Assembly: GCA_017651185.1 (NCBI GenBank)
Contig: JAGCDJ010000014.1
Location: 38,958-102,957, forward strand
Origin: Bacteroidales bacterium
GTDB taxonomy: Bacteria > Bacteroidota > Bacteroidia > Bacteroidales > ML635J-15
DNA length: 64,000 nucleotides
Direction: 5' to 3'
Position numbers and translations under genes: made by a program. Every line of letters starts with the position of its first letter. The first letter of the stretch is position 1. This document shows positions 62,861-64,000 of the stretch, piece after piece. Below the pieces are notes generated by a model. It saw nothing but the letters and a program-made list of their open reading frames with translations, did no database searches and was not told where the DNA came from.

Positions 62861-62950
62861 TTGCAATAATCCCCAAATGTTTTTCTCTAAAATATGCAAT
62901 AATCCCCAAATTTATTTTGCCAAAACATGCACTTTTCCCCAAATGTTTGG
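62861..62950. repeat. Upstream flanking repeat array of ATPase unit 3
   Basis: Three CCCCAAAT cores at 62871, 62904 and 62937, exactly 33 bp apart, within units starting TGCA(A/C)T. The outer two units (62894-62950) are the direct copy of the downstream flank at 61424-61480. Confidence 0.92.
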
Positions 62951-62967
62951 TTGCTACTTTATGGCAA

Positions 62968-63007
62968 TAAAAAAACAATGCGATTGCAACATTTGCAACC
63001 GCATTGT
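62968..63007 (-). terminator. Intrinsic terminator of abfD
   Basis: Stem 62975-62989/62993-63007 (two mismatches at the centre, with TTGCAA on both arms) followed on the minus strand by seven T. It ends just outside the ATPase unit 3 repeats. Confidence 0.88.
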
Positions 63008-63014
63008 ACCAATA

Positions 63015-63086
63015 TTATTTCTTTATAACCAGTTATTTCTTTATAACCAGTTATTTCTTTATAACCAGTTATTTCTTTACAACCAC
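63015..63086. repeat. Four 18-bp tandem repeats across the abfD stop codon
   Basis: The unit TTATTTCTTTATAACCAG occurs at 63015, 63033, 63051 and, with two changes, at 63069. Each unit carries an in-frame TAA on the abfD strand, so the repeat has copied the last codons and stop three more times. Confidence 0.92.
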
Positions 63087-64000
63087 TGGGTCTGGAATAT
63101 CTTCGGTGATACCAGCAACCTTCTTTGCCATTTCGGCGTATTCCTCGAATGGGGTAGAAGCCTTTACGACCATCTTTGCACCATCGGGTGAACCGCCACC
63201 GTGCATACAACCTGGTACGCCAGCACCGATAGTCAGCCACTCTGAAAGTCTTACGGCTCTCATGCGGCTTTCGGTCGAGCAGTCGCCAGCCTTGATGATG
63301 TTGGTGATGAACTCGCCGTATGCAGGATTGTGGAAGTCTTCGTATGTAGGTGCGCAACCTGTTTCAACGATACCGCCGCCGATTTCCTGGCAGAGACGCT
63401 TGGTTTCGTATGGCAATGTAGCAACGTACATCTTGTTGAGGTGAGCAATCTTCGAGTTCGATACCCAAACGCCGTTCTTCTGTCCGCCGAGTGCCATTGC
63501 ACCAATGCCAAGACCGAAAGTTGTTTCGTTGTTTGCTGCCATAGCAACAAGCTTGTCGTCGAATTTCTTGCTCGAGATGCCGTTTGCGCGAGCCATAAGC
63601 ATGCTTGCACCAATCATGATGTCGCCCTGACCTGCAACGCAAGCGCCTATGCAAGCACGGTAGTTAGCGGTGAAGTATTCGATAACCTTGCCCGAGTACT
63701 TGAATTCGCCAGCCATAAATACGCGCTCGTTTGGAATGAATACATTGTCGAAGAGCAAGTATGCCTGAGTGATACCAGTTTCTGGAATATCCCAGTTCTG
63801 CTTGTATTCGCGGTCGTCGCTCGGACGGCGGGTTTCAACTATTGTAAGACCTTCGATGTCGCGTGGGCAAACGAAAGCAACTGCAAAGTCAGCATCTGTA
63901 TCCTTGTAGCCCGAACCCGGGAGGATGAAGATTTCATCAGATGCAGCAACACCGCAAATCATAACCTTAGCACCGCGAACAACGATACCGTCGGCGCGTC
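63069..64000 (-). CDS. abfD: 4-hydroxybutyryl-CoA dehydratase/vinylacetyl-CoA delta-isomerase (partial)
   Basis: The C-terminal 310 residues; the 5' end lies beyond the right edge (the frame is open through 64000). The enzyme turns 4-hydroxybutyryl-CoA into crotonyl-CoA using FAD and a [4Fe-4S] cluster, in succinate- or 4-aminobutyrate-based butyrate formation. The visible part starts with DGIVVRGAK and includes YRACIGACVAGQGDIMIGAS and later HLNKMYVATLPYETKRLCQEIGGGIVETGCAP. These carry conserved cysteine (ACIGAC) and histidine ligands of the family's cluster, with MHGGGSPDG near the end. A terminator follows the gene. Confidence 0.93.
   Translation of the reverse strand, partial: RADGIVVRGAKVMICGVAASDEIFILPGSGYKDTDADFAVAFVCPRDIEGLTIVETRRPSDDREYKQNWDIPETGITQAYLLFDNVFIPNERVFMAGEFKYSGKVIEYFTANYRACIGACVAGQGDIMIGASMLMARANGISSKKFDDKLVAMAANNETTFGLGIGAMALGGQKNGVWVSNSKIAHLNKMYVATLPYETKRLCQEIGGGIVETGCAPTYEDFHNPAYGEFITNIIKAGDCSTESRMRAVRLSEWLTIGAGVPGCMHGGGSPDGAKMVVKASTPFEEYAEMAKKVAGITEDIPDPVVVKK

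Noticed and set aside
61424..62950. CRISPR-like look of the 33-bp-period repeats around ATPase unit 3 and of the array at 18202.
   Set aside because: Repeats are 11-17 bp, spacers are not unique between flanks, the arrays have three or four units, and no cas genes are present.

Overview
The window comes from a Bacteroidales-type Bacteroidota genome, probably a gut or oral fermenter not far from the Porphyromonadaceae. The evidence: nearly every gene with a visible promoter has the Bacteroidota -7 box TAnnTTTG about 15-60 bp before its start and little Shine-Dalgarno sequence. There is a type IX secretion (T9SS) substrate and a PorE-like protein, a Rho with a long disordered insertion, a rSAM/lipoprotein pair, glycine-lipid acyltransferase candidates, a GH97 enzyme, and 4-hydroxybutyryl-CoA dehydratase of the succinate/4-hydroxybutyrate route to butyrate.

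Layout. 1-13.5 kb is mainly core: a lipoprotein, PLD-like phosphodiesterase, glutathione peroxidase, gapA, the rSAM/lipoprotein pair, a cupin, a VanX-type dipeptidase, two lipid acyltransferases, an HD hydrolase, GH97 glucosidase, an M23 peptidase and dxr. 13.6-15.3 kb is an ATPase gene between long direct repeats. 15.3-18.1 kb holds a hypothetical gene, glyA, a 160-bp palindromic element and a DUF2461 gene. 18.1-21.3 kb is a low-GC block: an orphan 33-bp-period repeat array, a broken second copy of the DUF2461 3' end, then a controller/methyltransferase/EcoRII-like endonuclease system. 21.4-28.2 kb carries pheT, rho and the PorE-like gene. 28.2-36.7 kb is a surface-polysaccharide cluster that includes a CDP-ribitol synthase fusion and a polyol-phosphate transferase. 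36.8-45.3 kb carries cca, a DUF6913-like gene, dapA, mtaB, a T9SS-sorted subtilase, a lipoprotein and clpS. Two tRNA-Ser genes at 45.5-45.8 kb precede an accessory block (45.9-54.7 kb) of mostly unrecognised genes with rmuC, a PD-(D/E)XK nuclease candidate and a zincin. 54.8-57.4 kb holds a Na+/H+ antiporter and an acyl-CoA dehydrogenase. 57.5-62.95 kb is an insertion-rich segment: an IS30 element, two more repeat-bracketed ATPase genes and a nucleoside-hydrolase-like lipoprotein. abfD runs off the right edge.

The main novelty candidate is a shared architecture. Three unrelated-looking AAA+ ATPase genes (13.8, 58.8 and 61.5 kb) are each bracketed by their own private repeat family, with the downstream repeat starting within about 7-13 bp of the stop codon and the upstream repeat at or near the promoter. 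Two of the three ATPases end in a PD-(D/E)XK nuclease-like domain. The motif spacing is regular (26-27 bp alternating orientation, or exactly 33 bp direct). A fourth 33-bp-period array at 18.2 kb has no ATPase and looks like a scar. This suggests compact ATPase-plus-cognate-site units, either selfish or self-regulated, that I do not recognise as a described system.

All protein identifications are by recognition of motifs; no database search was run.
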